64,000 bases of DNA from Cloacibacillus porcorum (GCF_001701045.1 NZ_CP016757.1:2630219-2694218); one strand, 5' to 3'; positions 51,470-60,668 are shown, counted from the first letter of the stretch. A program made the numbers and translations. Notes: generated from the letters alone by a model not told the origin.

Positions 51470-51737
51470 ATAAACTGTATAGAGCCACAGTTGATCCCAC
51501 GTACGATTACGTTACCTGCGTATATAAATTTACAATAGAGTCTATTGCTTGTTAAATAAAATAATTAATTATAAAATACTTGAATATTTAAAAATTGTCA
51601 ATATTTTTTTATAATATGCTCACATCATAAAGGATAACAGTTTTTATACAATGATTAATAAACATTACTGAATGAACTTTACAACTTGCACGATACTGTT
51701 TAGAATACTTGCAAAGAGCGGAAGACTTTTCCGCCGC
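51470..51737. other. Intergenic region between abgT-like gene and TPP riboswitch
   Basis: About 270 AT-rich bases that should contain promoters for both directions. A TTTACAACTTGCACGATACTGTTTAGAATACTT-type region at 51680-51710 is a plausible promoter for the riboswitch transcript. Confidence 0.35.
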
Positions 51738-51830
51738 AGTTACGGGGAGCCTGAACTTTCAGGCTGAGAGGAGGCTGGCCCTCGACCCGATGAACCTGAT
51801 GTGGGTAATGCCACCGTAGGGAGAATAGCT
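51738..51830 (+). promoter_or_regulatory. TPP riboswitch (THI element)
   Basis: Conserved thiamine pyrophosphate aptamer blocks in order: ACGGGGAGCCTGA, GGCTGAGAGGAGGC, CGACCC, GATGAACCTGATGTGGGTAA and TGCCACCGTAGGGAG. It precedes a terminator and the CytX gene. Confidence 0.96.
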
Positions 51831-51838
51831 TGGATCAG

Positions 51839-51877
51839 ATGACGGCTGTCCTTCTTGGAGGGGCCGTCATTATTTTT
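51839..51877 (+). terminator. Expression-platform terminator of the TPP riboswitch
   Basis: ATGACGGC pairs with GCCGTCAT around a 16-base loop, then TATTTTT; it lies between aptamer and start codon, so thiamine pyrophosphate binding should switch the gene off. Confidence 0.85.
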
Positions 51878-51891
51878 AAGGGGTGTTTTCG

Positions 51892-53070
51892 GTGAACGAA
51901 GAGAAGAGAACGACAACTGCTAACGCGCTGATCTGGTTCGGCGCGGCGGTCTCCATCGCGGAGATATATACTGGCACGCTGATGGCGCCGCTGGGGATGG
52001 CACGCGGCATGGGGGCGGTAGTCGCGGGGCATCTGATCGGCGGCTTCCTCATGTATCTCGCGGCTTTGATCGGCGGCCTGTCGGGACACGGCGCGATGGA
52101 GAGCGTCAAGCTCTCCTTCGGCGAGCAGGGGGCAAAGTTTTTCGCGGCGCTTAACGTGCTGCAGCTTGTGGGCTGGACGGCGGTGATGATCGCAGGCGGC
52201 GCGATCTCGCTCGGCATCATCCTCAATCCGATGTACGGCACGGAGAATACCCTTTGGTGCGGCGTGATCGGCATCATGATCGCCATCTGGATAATGCTCG
52301 ATATGAAGAACTTCGAGCGCGTCAACAAGCTCGCGATGGCGGCGCTCTTCATCCTCACGCTGGTACTCTCCTTCATCGTCTTCAAGCGCGGCGCGACGGA
52401 GGCGCCCCGCGGCGTGATGAGCTTTGCCGACGCGATGGAGCTATCGGTGGCGATGCCCCTTTCTTGGCTGCCGCTGATCTCCGATTATATGCGCGACGCG
52501 GAGGAGCCAAAAAAGAGCGCCGCCGTGAGCACCGTCATCTATTCGCTGGCCAGCTGCTGGATGTATTTCATCGGCCTTGGCGTCGCGATCTACACGGGAG
52601 GTTCGGATATCGCGAAGATTATGCTTGAGGCCGGACTCGGCATCGCGGGCGTGGTCATCGTCGCCTTCTCCACCGTGACGACGACCTTTCTCGACGCCTA
52701 TTCGGCGGGCATCAGTTTCCACGTAGTATTCAGCGGGATAAAGGAGAAGGCCGCGGGAGTCGCCGTCTGCGCGATCGGCACGATGACCGCCATTTTTGCG
52801 CGCTCCGACAGCTACGAAAACCTGCTCTATCTCATCTCCTCCGTCTTCGCGCCGATGGCGGCGGTGATGGTGACGGACTTTTTCATCCTGAAGAGGAACC
52901 GCGCGGCAAAGCAGATCTCGCTGCGGAACATCATCTTGTGGGCCGTCGGTTTCGCCCTCTACCGCTATCTCATGACCGTCGGCAGCCCAATAGGCGCGAC
53001 GCTGCCGGTGATCGCCGCGACCGTCGGACTTACCTGGCTGGCGGGCGTGGCCTTACCGGAGAAATCGTAA
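51892..53070 (+). CDS. cytX: CytX, putative hydroxymethylpyrimidine transporter (NCS1 family)
   Basis: A 392-residue inner-membrane protein with about 12 helices, family NCS1/cytosine permease, CytX subgroup: FGAAVSIAEIYTGTLMAPLGMARG, GHLIGGFLMYLAALIG, LNVLQLVGWTAVMIAGGA and AMPLSWLPLISDYMRDAEEPKKSA. CytX genes commonly follow TPP riboswitches and import thiamine pyrimidine precursors, which fits the riboswitch here. GTG 51892 is chosen with AAGGGG about 8 bases upstream; GTG 51883 would lie on that site. Confidence 0.92.
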   Translation: MNEEKRTTTANALIWFGAAVSIAEIYTGTLMAPLGMARGMGAVVAGHLIGGFLMYLAALIGGLSGHGAMESVKLSFGEQGAKFFAALNVLQLVGWTAVMIAGGAISLGIILNPMYGTENTLWCGVIGIMIAIWIMLDMKNFERVNKLAMAALFILTLVLSFIVFKRGATEAPRGVMSFADAMELSVAMPLSWLPLISDYMRDAEEPKKSAAVSTVIYSLASCWMYFIGLGVAIYTGGSDIAKIMLEAGLGIAGVVIVAFSTVTTTFLDAYSAGISFHVVFSGIKEKAAGVAVCAIGTMTAIFARSDSYENLLYLISSVFAPMAAVMVTDFFILKRNRAAKQISLRNIILWAVGFALYRYLMTVGSPIGATLPVIAATVGLTWLAGVALPEKS

Positions 53071-53093
53071 CAAAGATAAATAATTCACTTTAT

Positions 53094-53121
53094 GATATTG
53101 CGGCAATTCCTTTGCAATATC
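53094..53121. promoter_or_regulatory. Dyad overlapping the aldolase promoter
   Basis: GATATTGC (53094-53101) and GCAATATC (53114-53121) form a perfect 8-base inverted repeat with a 12-base spacer and no T run. The right arm overlaps the -35 box of the following promoter, so it may be a repressor operator. Confidence 0.4.
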
Positions 53122-53140
53122 ACACTATAAGGGCTACAAT
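53112..53140 (+). promoter_or_regulatory. Promoter of the class II aldolase gene
   Basis: TTGCAA (53112-53117), 17 bases, TACAAT (53135-53140), about 45 bases before the start codon. Confidence 0.5.
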
Positions 53141-53187
53141 TAGGCTATAAGCACCTAATTATAGAAATTTCTCAGGGGGAGATTCCA

Positions 53188-54450
53188 ATGGATGTAAAGA
53201 GCAAAGCATATCAGGAGCTGCTGAAGAAGCGTCCGCTGAACGTGCAGGCACGTTTCGGCGAGACGGAGATGGGGCTTGTCAGCGGGCGTGATATCGCGGC
53301 GGCGGCCAGGGAAGTCGATTCCATCGTGCTTGCGGCAAATGCGCGTCATCCGCTCGTGATAAAGGCCGTACTTCAGGCGGCAAAGAAGAAGAACGCGGCG
53401 GTGCTCATCGAGCTCGCTAAATCAGAGGCGACCTACTGCGGCGCAACCTACGACAACATTCCCGAATACGCCCTGAAGTATTCAGAGGAGATAGGACACG
53501 GGGCGGTATTCGGGCTTCATGTAGACCATTACGCCATCAAGAGCCAGGCCGACGTGCTGAAGGGTGTGGGACATCTCACAAAGATCCTCAACAACGGCTT
53601 CACATCGGTGGCCATCGACGCCTCGCACCTTGACGACTATGACAACTTCGCCGCCACCCGCGCGCTCGCGGACTGGCTGCCTTCGGAGCTCGGCCTTGAG
53701 GTCGAGGTGGGTGAGATCAAGGGTCCCGGAGAACTTTCGACCGTCGAAGAGGCTCTCTATTATATTGGCGGCCTCAACGCTTGGCAGGTCTTCCCCGATT
53801 ATCTCGCGATATCGAACGGCAGCCTCCACGGCACCTATGACCCAACGGCGGGACAGATGGAGGGCATCGACCTCACACGCACGAAGGAGATCGCCGATGC
53901 AATCGCGCCCTACGGCGTGGCGATAGCGCAGCACGGTATCTCCGGCACGCCGCTCGACAAGGTATCGACCTTCCGTAAGTACGGCATCCGCAAGGGCAAT
54001 GTCGCGACGCTCTTCCAGAACGTCTATTACGGAATCAAGATGGATCCGAACACCGGCAACGCGATCACCGAGGGCGGCACATATACGAAAGAGGCCGACC
54101 GCGGCATTTCGATGGAGCTCTGGGAGAAGATCGTCGCCGCCGGGGACGAAAAGGGAATGAGCCGCAAGAGCGGAGATTACAAGAAACTCAACCTGCCCTT
54201 CTGCGATATGATCCTCGCGGAACCCAAACCGATCATCGACAGGATCGTCGATGAGATGGCCTGGTGGGCGGAGCGGTTCATCGTCGCCTTTGGAGCTGAG
54301 GGCAGCGCCGACGCCGTGGCCGAGGTCATGGCGAAGCGCGTCGACCAGAACGCCTCCCCCGACCGCAAGGTCCTCGGTGAGAGGAAGAATTACACCAAGG
54401 ATAACGCACCAGGCAAGGGCGGGAACGACGGCAAGAATTACGACGATTAA
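53188..54450 (+). CDS. Class II fructose-bisphosphate aldolase-family enzyme
   Basis: A 420-residue zinc aldolase. The metal-binding and catalytic blocks are HVDHYAIKSQAD (about residue 110), AIDASHLDDYDNF, EVEVGEIKGPGE, NGSLHGTYDPT, and IAQHGISGTP, matching the class II FBA/KbaY superfamily. At 420 residues it is longer than ordinary FBA (about 300-360) and carries a C-terminal extension ending in a charged, Gly/Asn-rich tail (KGGNDGKNYDD). Fructose-1,6-bisphosphate cleavage in glycolysis/gluconeogenesis is the likeliest role, but a related ketose-bisphosphate cannot be excluded. GGGGGAG precedes ATG 53188. Confidence 0.88.
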   Translation: MDVKSKAYQELLKKRPLNVQARFGETEMGLVSGRDIAAAAREVDSIVLAANARHPLVIKAVLQAAKKKNAAVLIELAKSEATYCGATYDNIPEYALKYSEEIGHGAVFGLHVDHYAIKSQADVLKGVGHLTKILNNGFTSVAIDASHLDDYDNFAATRALADWLPSELGLEVEVGEIKGPGELSTVEEALYYIGGLNAWQVFPDYLAISNGSLHGTYDPTAGQMEGIDLTRTKEIADAIAPYGVAIAQHGISGTPLDKVSTFRKYGIRKGNVATLFQNVYYGIKMDPNTGNAITEGGTYTKEADRGISMELWEKIVAAGDEKGMSRKSGDYKKLNLPFCDMILAEPKPIIDRIVDEMAWWAERFIVAFGAEGSADAVAEVMAKRVDQNASPDRKVLGERKNYTKDNAPGKGGNDGKNYDD

Positions 54451-54530
54451 ATAGCCGCAGAGGCGCGTGCCGTCTGTTCCACAGATGCGCGCACGCGGCA
54501 GATCTGATACAAAAATTTAAGTTATCGCAT

Positions 54531-54578
54531 AAAAAACAGGTCCGCGAGGAAAAATTCCTCGCGGACCTGTTTTTTATT
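54531..54578. terminator. Strong bidirectional terminator
   Basis: Perfect 15-bp stem ACAGGTCCGCGAGGA/TCCTCGCGGACCTGT around a 5-base loop, A run on the left and T run on the right; serves the aldolase and the converging acyl-CoA synthetase gene. Confidence 0.92.
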
Positions 54579-54592
54579 CTTTTTCATTTATC

Positions 54593-56104
54593 CTATTGTT
54601 TTTCGATCTTCATCTTACGCAGCTCGCGGCGCAGTACCTTACCAGCGGGAGAGATCGGATATTCGCTGACGAAGCCGATCTTGCGAGGCACTTTGTAGTG
54701 CGCCAGCCTCTCACGGCAATAGCTCATCAGCTCTTTAGCCGATACTTCGGCGCCTTCGTTGAGGACAATGAAAGCCTTCACAAGCTCTCCCGCGACATTG
54801 TTCTTCTCCCCCACGGCGACGGCGGCATGCACCGCCGGGTGGGCGCAGAGGACCGCCTCCACCTCCTGGGGATAGACGTTGAAGCCGCTGACGATAATGA
54901 TGTCCGTCGCGCGGTCGACAATCTTAATGTAGCCGTCGGCGTCTATCTGGACGACGTCGCCGGTGTTGAACCAGCCGTCGCGAAAGCGTTCTTCTGTATT
55001 CTTTTCGTCACGGAAGTAACCGGGAACGACGGAGGGCCCCTTCACCCACAGCACGCCTTCCTGATGGAGGTCAAGCATATTCCCCTCGCGGTCACGTATT
55101 TCTATCTGGTAATCGGGGTAGGGGCGGCCAACGGTACCGAGCTTCTTATCAGCCTCCGTGGAGTTGACGGCGACTACCGGCGAGCATTCCGTCAGGCCGT
55201 AGCCCTCAAGGATGCCGACGCCAAGGTATTCGCGGCAGCGCGCCTCCATCTGCACATTGAGACGGTCGCCGCCAGTGATGACGTGCGTAACGCCCTTTAT
55301 GTGATGGTCTTTCTTCGCCAGAGCCCCGAGCAGGAAGGCCATGATCGTCGGTACCGCGATCACCCGGTTGACGCCGGCCTCCTCTATCGCCTTTATCGTG
55401 TTTTCCACCGGTACAAAGCTTGGAACCACCGCCTGACGCACCCCGAAGGCCAGCGGCAGCATACCGGCAACGTTGTAGCCAAAGGTGTGAAAGTTGGGCA
55501 GCACGTTGAGGAATACCGCGTCTTCGTCCAGCAGTCCAGGAACATGCTTTTTTATCGGCGCGAGGTTGCCGAGCATGTTCGAGTGCAGGCATACCACCGC
55601 CTTCGGCAGTCCCGAGGTCCCGGAGGTGGAAAATATCACGGAAGTTTCCGCGCACTCCGGCCTGCCCTGTCTGCTCCGCCACAGCGGCAGAGGCCCTTCG
55701 AGCGGCGATGGAACAAGCGGTATATCCGACGGAAAGCCCTCGCCCGCTGCCTTTTTATGGCCCTCGTCCGTGAGGACGACGGCGTTTACGTCAAGCATCT
55801 TTATAGTATCTATCAGGTTTACGGCGCCGGTGCGCGCGTTCAGGGGAGCTATAGCCCCGCCGAGCCGCCAGCAGGCGACGGAGAGCGCCAGAACCATCGG
55901 CGAGTTTGGAAGCAGTACGGCGATACGCTGTCCCATTCCAAAGCCCGAGGCCCGCAGCTTCTCTTCACAGTCGGTGATAAGCGCCTCCAAGCGCTCCCAG
56001 CTCCACCATTCGCCCTGCCACCAGATACAGTCAGATTTTTCCTTTCCCTGCCAGGCCGCTTTCAGTGCATCCTCAAGCCGGTCTGTGTTGAACCTCTTTA
56101 CCAT
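54593..56104 (-). CDS. AMP-dependent acyl-CoA synthetase/ligase
   Basis: A 503-residue adenylate-forming enzyme. The AMP-binding loop is VIFSTSGTSGLPKAVV, followed by FHTFGYNVAG, GYGLTECSPVVAVN, the GWFNTGDVVQID motif and, at the C-terminus, the catalytic lysine region ISPAGKVLRREL. It activates a carboxylic acid as AMP ester and links it to CoA; chain length or aromatic preference cannot be told. It is monocistronic by its surroundings. No good ribosome-binding site is visible before ATG 56104. Confidence 0.92.
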   Translation of the reverse strand: MVKRFNTDRLEDALKAAWQGKEKSDCIWWQGEWWSWERLEALITDCEEKLRASGFGMGQRIAVLLPNSPMVLALSVACWRLGGAIAPLNARTGAVNLIDTIKMLDVNAVVLTDEGHKKAAGEGFPSDIPLVPSPLEGPLPLWRSRQGRPECAETSVIFSTSGTSGLPKAVVCLHSNMLGNLAPIKKHVPGLLDEDAVFLNVLPNFHTFGYNVAGMLPLAFGVRQAVVPSFVPVENTIKAIEEAGVNRVIAVPTIMAFLLGALAKKDHHIKGVTHVITGGDRLNVQMEARCREYLGVGILEGYGLTECSPVVAVNSTEADKKLGTVGRPYPDYQIEIRDREGNMLDLHQEGVLWVKGPSVVPGYFRDEKNTEERFRDGWFNTGDVVQIDADGYIKIVDRATDIIIVSGFNVYPQEVEAVLCAHPAVHAAVAVGEKNNVAGELVKAFIVLNEGAEVSAKELMSYCRERLAHYKVPRKIGFVSEYPISPAGKVLRRELRKMKIEKQ

Positions 56105-56258
56105 CCCTATGCCACCCCACTACGCTTTATATAACATTATTATCACAGATTTTTCTGAGTTTATCCACTAAAAAGCGGCTATTGCGGACAACTTTGACAA
56201 ACGTTCATCTATTTGAATGCACGGCCGCCGTCAGGGCGATTCCTCCTCAGTACGGCGG

Positions 56259-57851
56259 TCAGTCTTTATTTACCCTGATGCGCCGCTGGAATATACCCTT
56301 ATCGTGAGCACAGTATACGACCGCCATAGCCTTGTTGAGCGGCATGTGGCTGCGCGGGTCGATGGTGAGGGTCGCGTGCGTGAGCGGCAGGTTCTTCGTC
56401 GCCAGCAGCGTATGACGTATAGCCTCGCCGCGGAAACCTGGAGTGCTTTGGAGAGCCGCCGCGATCCAGCGTACGCCATCGTAGGCCAGTATAGCCGCCA
56501 TAACATCCTCCGGCGGGCAGTTCTCGTTATAGAGGCTGCGGTACTCCTTCAGGACGGAGCGGATCGGCGGATCGAGCGCCGAGACCTCGTTAACCCACCA
56601 GCTGCCCTTAAGGGCCTCCCCCGCGTCGGCATAGGTCTTATCGGTATAGCCCTCGCCGAGGATGGTATCCTGAAATCCCGCCGCACGCGCCTCAGAAACG
56701 ATCTTCGCTGAGTCCTTTCCCGTCCCCGGGATTATCAGAAGGTCCGCCCCGCTCTCGAATATCGCCCGCATCGCCGCCGTGTGGCCGCTCTCTTTTTTAC
56801 CGTTATATGAGAGCTCCGCGACGGTCTTGGCGCCAAAACCCACGGCCCATTTGCGCGCCGAGAGGTAGGTCTCTTCTGATAACTTGTCGGACGAGTCGTA
56901 ATAGAGGGCGATCTTTTTCTTATGCAGCGCCTGCGTGGCAAAGTAGGATAGCACCTTGCCGCGCGCCTTCGCGTCGTTCACGAGGCTGAAGGTGTAGAGA
57001 TAGGGCAGAGCGGCGTCCATAAGCTCCTCCTCACCAGGCGGCGTCGGTGAGATAACGATGAGCGGCGCCTCGATGCTCTCGGCGAGCCGCGCTATCTCCG
57101 CGACATTTCCGTTGTTGGCGCCAAGCATCATCACCAGGAAGCTCTTGTCCTTCATCGCCTTTTTGACCGAGGCGACCGCCTTCGCGGGGTCTTTCGGCAG
57201 ATCGAAACCTACCACCTTGAGCTTATATTCCTCGCGCAGCGGCCCCTGAAAGTTTATGCGCTCGACCGCCAGCTGTGCCGCCCTCAGCTGCACATGTGAA
57301 AGGCGCGCCTCAGGACCGGACATCGGGGCAAAAAAGGCGATACGCAGCTCGTCGCCGACAGGAGTACGCTGGCTGCCGATCTGGAAGAAGAGTACGCCCA
57401 GCACCAGCATCGCTGCGAGCAGAATGACGCCGTTATAGAGAGATTTTTTACGCATCCGCATCGTGCGGGGCCGGTTTGAGATCCCGCCGGATATCCTCCG
57501 AAGGTTGCCAGGCGTGGCGACGAACCCCTCGCCCGAGGGACGCTCGTCTTCATATTTATCAGCGACGGCGCCGTTTATCAGGGCCGCGACCTCTTTCGAC
57601 TGTCCCGCCGTAAATCCAAGCTGCTGGCACAGACGTTCTTCCTGTTCCTCATCCAGAACCGCTCTTGCGGAATTGACACGCCAGCCGCACTTTAGAAGAT
57701 ACCTGAGGGCAAAGGTGAGATGAAAGGCCTCCTCGGCCTGCAGCGCACAGCGGTCTTCAAGAAACTGCGACAGCCTGTCTGGGTCTTCCAGTATGTTTAT
57801 CCCATAGCTATCTATCAATTCGGACAGTACATCACGAATATTTTCGGACAT
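56259..57851 (-). CDS. Membrane-tethered Leu/Ile/Val-type binding protein with cytosolic N-domain
   Basis: A 530-residue protein starting at ATG 57851 (AAGGAG seven bases upstream). Residues 1-135 are soluble and cytosolic, beginning VLSELIDSYGINILEDPDRLSQFLED and including a helical FALRYLLKCGWR repeat-like part. A membrane helix (about 138-158, LYNGVILLAAMLVLGVLFFQI) then leads to a periplasmic-binding-protein type I domain (LRIAFFAPMSGPEARLSHVQLRAAQLAVERIN, LLIIPGTGKDSAKIVSEARAAGF, LGEGYTDKTYADAGE). Ordinary LivJ proteins have a cleaved signal peptide and an ABC operon; here neither permease nor ATPase is nearby. A sensor role across the membrane is more likely than transport. Confidence 0.8.
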   Translation of the reverse strand: MSENIRDVLSELIDSYGINILEDPDRLSQFLEDRCALQAEEAFHLTFALRYLLKCGWRVNSARAVLDEEQEERLCQQLGFTAGQSKEVAALINGAVADKYEDERPSGEGFVATPGNLRRISGGISNRPRTMRMRKKSLYNGVILLAAMLVLGVLFFQIGSQRTPVGDELRIAFFAPMSGPEARLSHVQLRAAQLAVERINFQGPLREEYKLKVVGFDLPKDPAKAVASVKKAMKDKSFLVMMLGANNGNVAEIARLAESIEAPLIVISPTPPGEEELMDAALPYLYTFSLVNDAKARGKVLSYFATQALHKKKIALYYDSSDKLSEETYLSARKWAVGFGAKTVAELSYNGKKESGHTAAMRAIFESGADLLIIPGTGKDSAKIVSEARAAGFQDTILGEGYTDKTYADAGEALKGSWWVNEVSALDPPIRSVLKEYRSLYNENCPPEDVMAAILAYDGVRWIAAALQSTPGFRGEAIRHTLLATKNLPLTHATLTIDPRSHMPLNKAMAVVYCAHDKGIFQRRIRVNKD

Positions 57852-57972
57852 TATTCCACTCCTTGTCTTAATATAAGTAGTATACAGCATTAGAGTTCAT
57901 AAATGAATTTCATAAATTGTAAAAACGGCCCCTTGGTGATAAGGTATAGCTGAAATGAGGTGGAATAAAGAC

Positions 57973-58533
57973 ATGTGTAAACGTATCCCGGTGGCTGTTC
58001 TGTTTTTTTTGCTGCTTCCAGCTGCTTTTTTCATCACCGCCATGGGCTGGCGCGTAGATTCTCTTGAGCTCCTAGACGACAGCCAGAGGGTGCTTTTTTC
58101 CGTACCCGTGGCGCTGGGACAGCGTTTTACGACGACATATATCCACTCCGTAGAGCTGACGCCGGTGGAAGACGAGTATATCGTGCTCGGAGGGAAGATA
58201 TGGACGTGGCAGGAGCGCGTGAAATCGTCAAACGCGGGAATGCCCTGCTTCAAGCCCGACAACGGATGCTATATCAACACGAAAGACTGGCTGATCTTCC
58301 AGGGCGGCCGCCAATCTTGGGACCATTACTACCTTCGCGTCGGCAACAAAACCTTCGGCCTCAATAAAATGGAGCTGGCGCCGTTCGGCACGACGTGCCT
58401 ATTCAAAATTTTCCCCGGGAAACGTATTACGGTAGCAGTAAAAAGCGGTCCTATGCTCTTTGCAGAACTCTATCAGACAGAAGTTCTATACAAACCACTT
58501 CCGCAGCAACGAATATTCTCAGCTTACAAGTAG
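57973..58533 (+). CDS. DUF1850 protein (TRAP-TAXI associated)
   Basis: A 186-residue exported protein with an N-terminal hydrophobic segment (RIPVAVLFFLLLPAAFFI) and the DUF1850 body: RVDSLELLDDSQRVLFSVPVALGQRFTTTYIHSVELTPVEDEYIV, then a middle with YLRVGNKTFGLNKMELAPFG. DUF1850 proteins accompany TAXI-type TRAP transporters; a TAXI system lies 1.2 kb away. The GAGGTG before ATG 57973 supports this start; ATG 57955 is an alternative. The final bases overlap the end of the next, converging gene. Confidence 0.82.
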   Translation: MCKRIPVAVLFFLLLPAAFFITAMGWRVDSLELLDDSQRVLFSVPVALGQRFTTTYIHSVELTPVEDEYIVLGGKIWTWQERVKSSNAGMPCFKPDNGCYINTKDWLIFQGGRQSWDHYYLRVGNKTFGLNKMELAPFGTTCLFKIFPGKRITVAVKSGPMLFAELYQTEVLYKPLPQQRIFSAYK

Positions 58534-59441
58534 AGGTTAGCAAGAAAAAATGCGACTCCGCTATAGGAAAGAAAAAGATATGGGGAAGATTTCCAGCCAA
58601 GCGGCAAGCGCTCCTTCATCCCCAGGTAGGCCGCCCTTATCGGCGGTATCACCGCTATTTGTACTATAAGGACCTTAAGCCAATAAAAGACGAAATCAGC
58701 AGCGTACATAGGAATTCCGGCAAGTCCGAACAGCAGTCCGATGTTTACAGGGACAAAGATTGCAGTTATTATCGCCGGACATAACGTCGAACGAACAGCG
58801 TCATAAACCTCAAGCAGCGACGTATACTCCGTAAGCTCCGCTCGTCTCACCTTACGACAGGGAGAGACTACAACAAGAGAAAAGAAAAAGAATACCAGCC
58901 CGATACGCCCCCAAAAATTTGTTACACCCGCAAGTGGCATCGCAGCATAGGTGTTAAGGCAGAAGATACTTCCCGGTACACCGATATTTATTACAAACCA
59001 GGCTAGCGTGATGAGAACAAGCAACAGTGCCACCGTGAATTTGAAAAGAATATTTATCAGATTCCTGTCTATGGAAAAATATATCTCTTTTGAATATTGC
59101 TTGAGCCCACGGATATAAAAATTCTGCGCCAGGACAAGCAGCGACACGGCGATAAGGAAACCGCCTCTAACCGAGAAGAACTGCGGCAGCGAACCCATAG
59201 GGATAAAAAAGTAAACAGCTATGAGAAAAAGAGACGACATATATAGTGCACGGGGAGCTTTTTTCCCCTCACGGTGTATCTTTCCCTCGATAAACCGTTT
59301 AAAAGGGGAGAATATCGACTCCGTTGCATTGCCGCTGATATTGAACACAGCATTTTCTATACCTATAAATAAAAGAGTGATGCTGATGATGAGATAGATG
59401 AAGGCGACCGCAGAAAACGGCATAATGATGAAGTTTATCAA
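58524..59441 (-). CDS. Multi-spanning membrane protein, distant NuoH-like similarity possible
   Basis: A 305-residue integral membrane protein with about 7-8 helices. I see weak resemblance to the NuoH/EchB subunit family in the late cytosolic segment (RAELTEYTSLLEVYDAV; VIPPIRAAYLGMKERLPLGWKSS), but no quinone- or hydrogenase-defining motif and no partner genes. It is lower in GC than neighbours. It converges with the DUF1850 gene with a 10-base overlap and is separated from the TAXI genes by about 270 bases. Function unknown. Confidence 0.6.
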   Translation of the reverse strand: MINFIIMPFSAVAFIYLIISITLLFIGIENAVFNISGNATESIFSPFKRFIEGKIHREGKKAPRALYMSSLFLIAVYFFIPMGSLPQFFSVRGGFLIAVSLLVLAQNFYIRGLKQYSKEIYFSIDRNLINILFKFTVALLLVLITLAWFVINIGVPGSIFCLNTYAAMPLAGVTNFWGRIGLVFFFFSLVVVSPCRKVRRAELTEYTSLLEVYDAVRSTLCPAIITAIFVPVNIGLLFGLAGIPMYAADFVFYWLKVLIVQIAVIPPIRAAYLGMKERLPLGWKSSPYLFLSYSGVAFFLANLYL

Positions 59442-59661
59442 GATGTCTATTCGCTCCTTGATTCAATTTATATAGAAATTACGCAAAAATGTTATAATTT
59501 CAATATATTTACGATAAAGCTACTCATAACCTCCGAACATATATCATATTACTTTGCATAGTCACAAAAAATAATCTAAAAAAACAACAACTTATCCTAT
59601 CTATAATTATATTACAAAAATAAAGAACAAAAATCATCAATAAGGCCCAATTAAAAAATGT

Positions 59662-59689
59662 AAAAAAAGAGCCGCCCCAAGGGCGGCTC
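59662..59689 (-). terminator. Terminator of the TAXI TRAP operon
   Basis: GAGCCGCCC/GGGCGGCTC with a 3-base loop, followed on the minus strand by seven T. Confidence 0.92.
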
Positions 59690-59711
59690 CGAGAACCTTA
59701 AAATTTCAATC

Positions 59712-60668
59712 TTACTTAATGAGTCCCTTTTCTTTGTAGAACTTCTCAGCGCCGGGGTGCAGAGGAGCTGTAAGTCCGTCGAGCGCGCCCTTAAGGGTGA
59801 TCTCTTTACCCTTCGCGTGGACCGCTGCGATATCCTTGAGGTTGTCAAACATAGCTGTCAGGAATTCATAGACCTGGTCGGCGGGAACCGCATCGTTGGT
59901 GATGAGGATCGCCATGACGGCCGGGGTCTTGGTTACTTTGTCAATTCCCTTGTATGTGTTCGCGGGGATTGTGCTTGCCACGAAATAGGGATACACCTTG
60001 TGCAGCTTCGCGAGGAAAGCATCGTCAAAACTCAGGAGGTCAACGTCTTTCGTCGTGGTAAGGTCCATGATCGAAGCGGTCGGATAACCGGCGACGACGA
60101 ATCCGGCGTCAATCTGGTTGTCCTTGAAGCGGCTGGTCGTAGCTGCGAAGTCGAGGAAGTCGGCCTTTTTGAGGTCTTTGTAGGTGAGTCCGGCAACCTT
60201 GAATATCGCCTGTACGTCGCCTTCAACGCCTGAACCGGGGGCTCCGACGCCTACGCGCTTGCCCTTGAGGTCGGCGATGCTCTTGATACCGGCATCTTTA
60301 GCGACAACGACCTGGATGTGCTCGGGGTAAAGCGAGGCTACGGCGCGGATATTCTTAAGGGGCTTGCCCTGGAACATCAGCTCTCCGTTGTACGCCCAGT
60401 AGGTGATGTCGTTCTGTACGAACGCGATTTCGATACCCTTTGTGGCGATGAGGTTTACGTTGGCGACGGAAGCATTTCCGGTCTCAGCTGTGCACTGAAT
60501 CTTCCCGCCCTTGGTAACGGCCGCCGCGAGGGCTCCGCCGACTGCGTAGTAGGTACCGGTCGTGCCGCCTGTCGCGATCGACATATAGGTGGGCGCCGCC
60601 ATAGCGACGGTGGTAAGGGAAAGCGCTGCAAGAAGTGCTACAAGTGTTACGATGATGCCTTTCTTCAT
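59712..60668 (-). CDS. TAXI-family TRAP transporter solute-binding protein
   Basis: A 318-residue periplasmic protein with a signal peptide (IIVTLVALLAALSLTTVAMA). The mature start PTYMSIATGGTTGTYYAVGGALAAAV is the TAXI signature, followed by LKGKRVGVGAPGSGVEGD and a region ending PLHPGAEKFYKEKGLI. TAXI proteins bind glutamate-like or other organic acids and feed the fused permease. ATG 60668 has GGGGAGG eight bases upstream. It lies 140 bases behind the permease gene in a two-gene operon. Confidence 0.94.
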   Translation of the reverse strand: MKKGIIVTLVALLAALSLTTVAMAAPTYMSIATGGTTGTYYAVGGALAAAVTKGGKIQCTAETGNASVANVNLIATKGIEIAFVQNDITYWAYNGELMFQGKPLKNIRAVASLYPEHIQVVVAKDAGIKSIADLKGKRVGVGAPGSGVEGDVQAIFKVAGLTYKDLKKADFLDFAATTSRFKDNQIDAGFVVAGYPTASIMDLTTTKDVDLLSFDDAFLAKLHKVYPYFVASTIPANTYKGIDKVTKTPAVMAILITNDAVPADQVYEFLTAMFDNLKDIAAVHAKGKEITLKGALDGLTAPLHPGAEKFYKEKGLIK

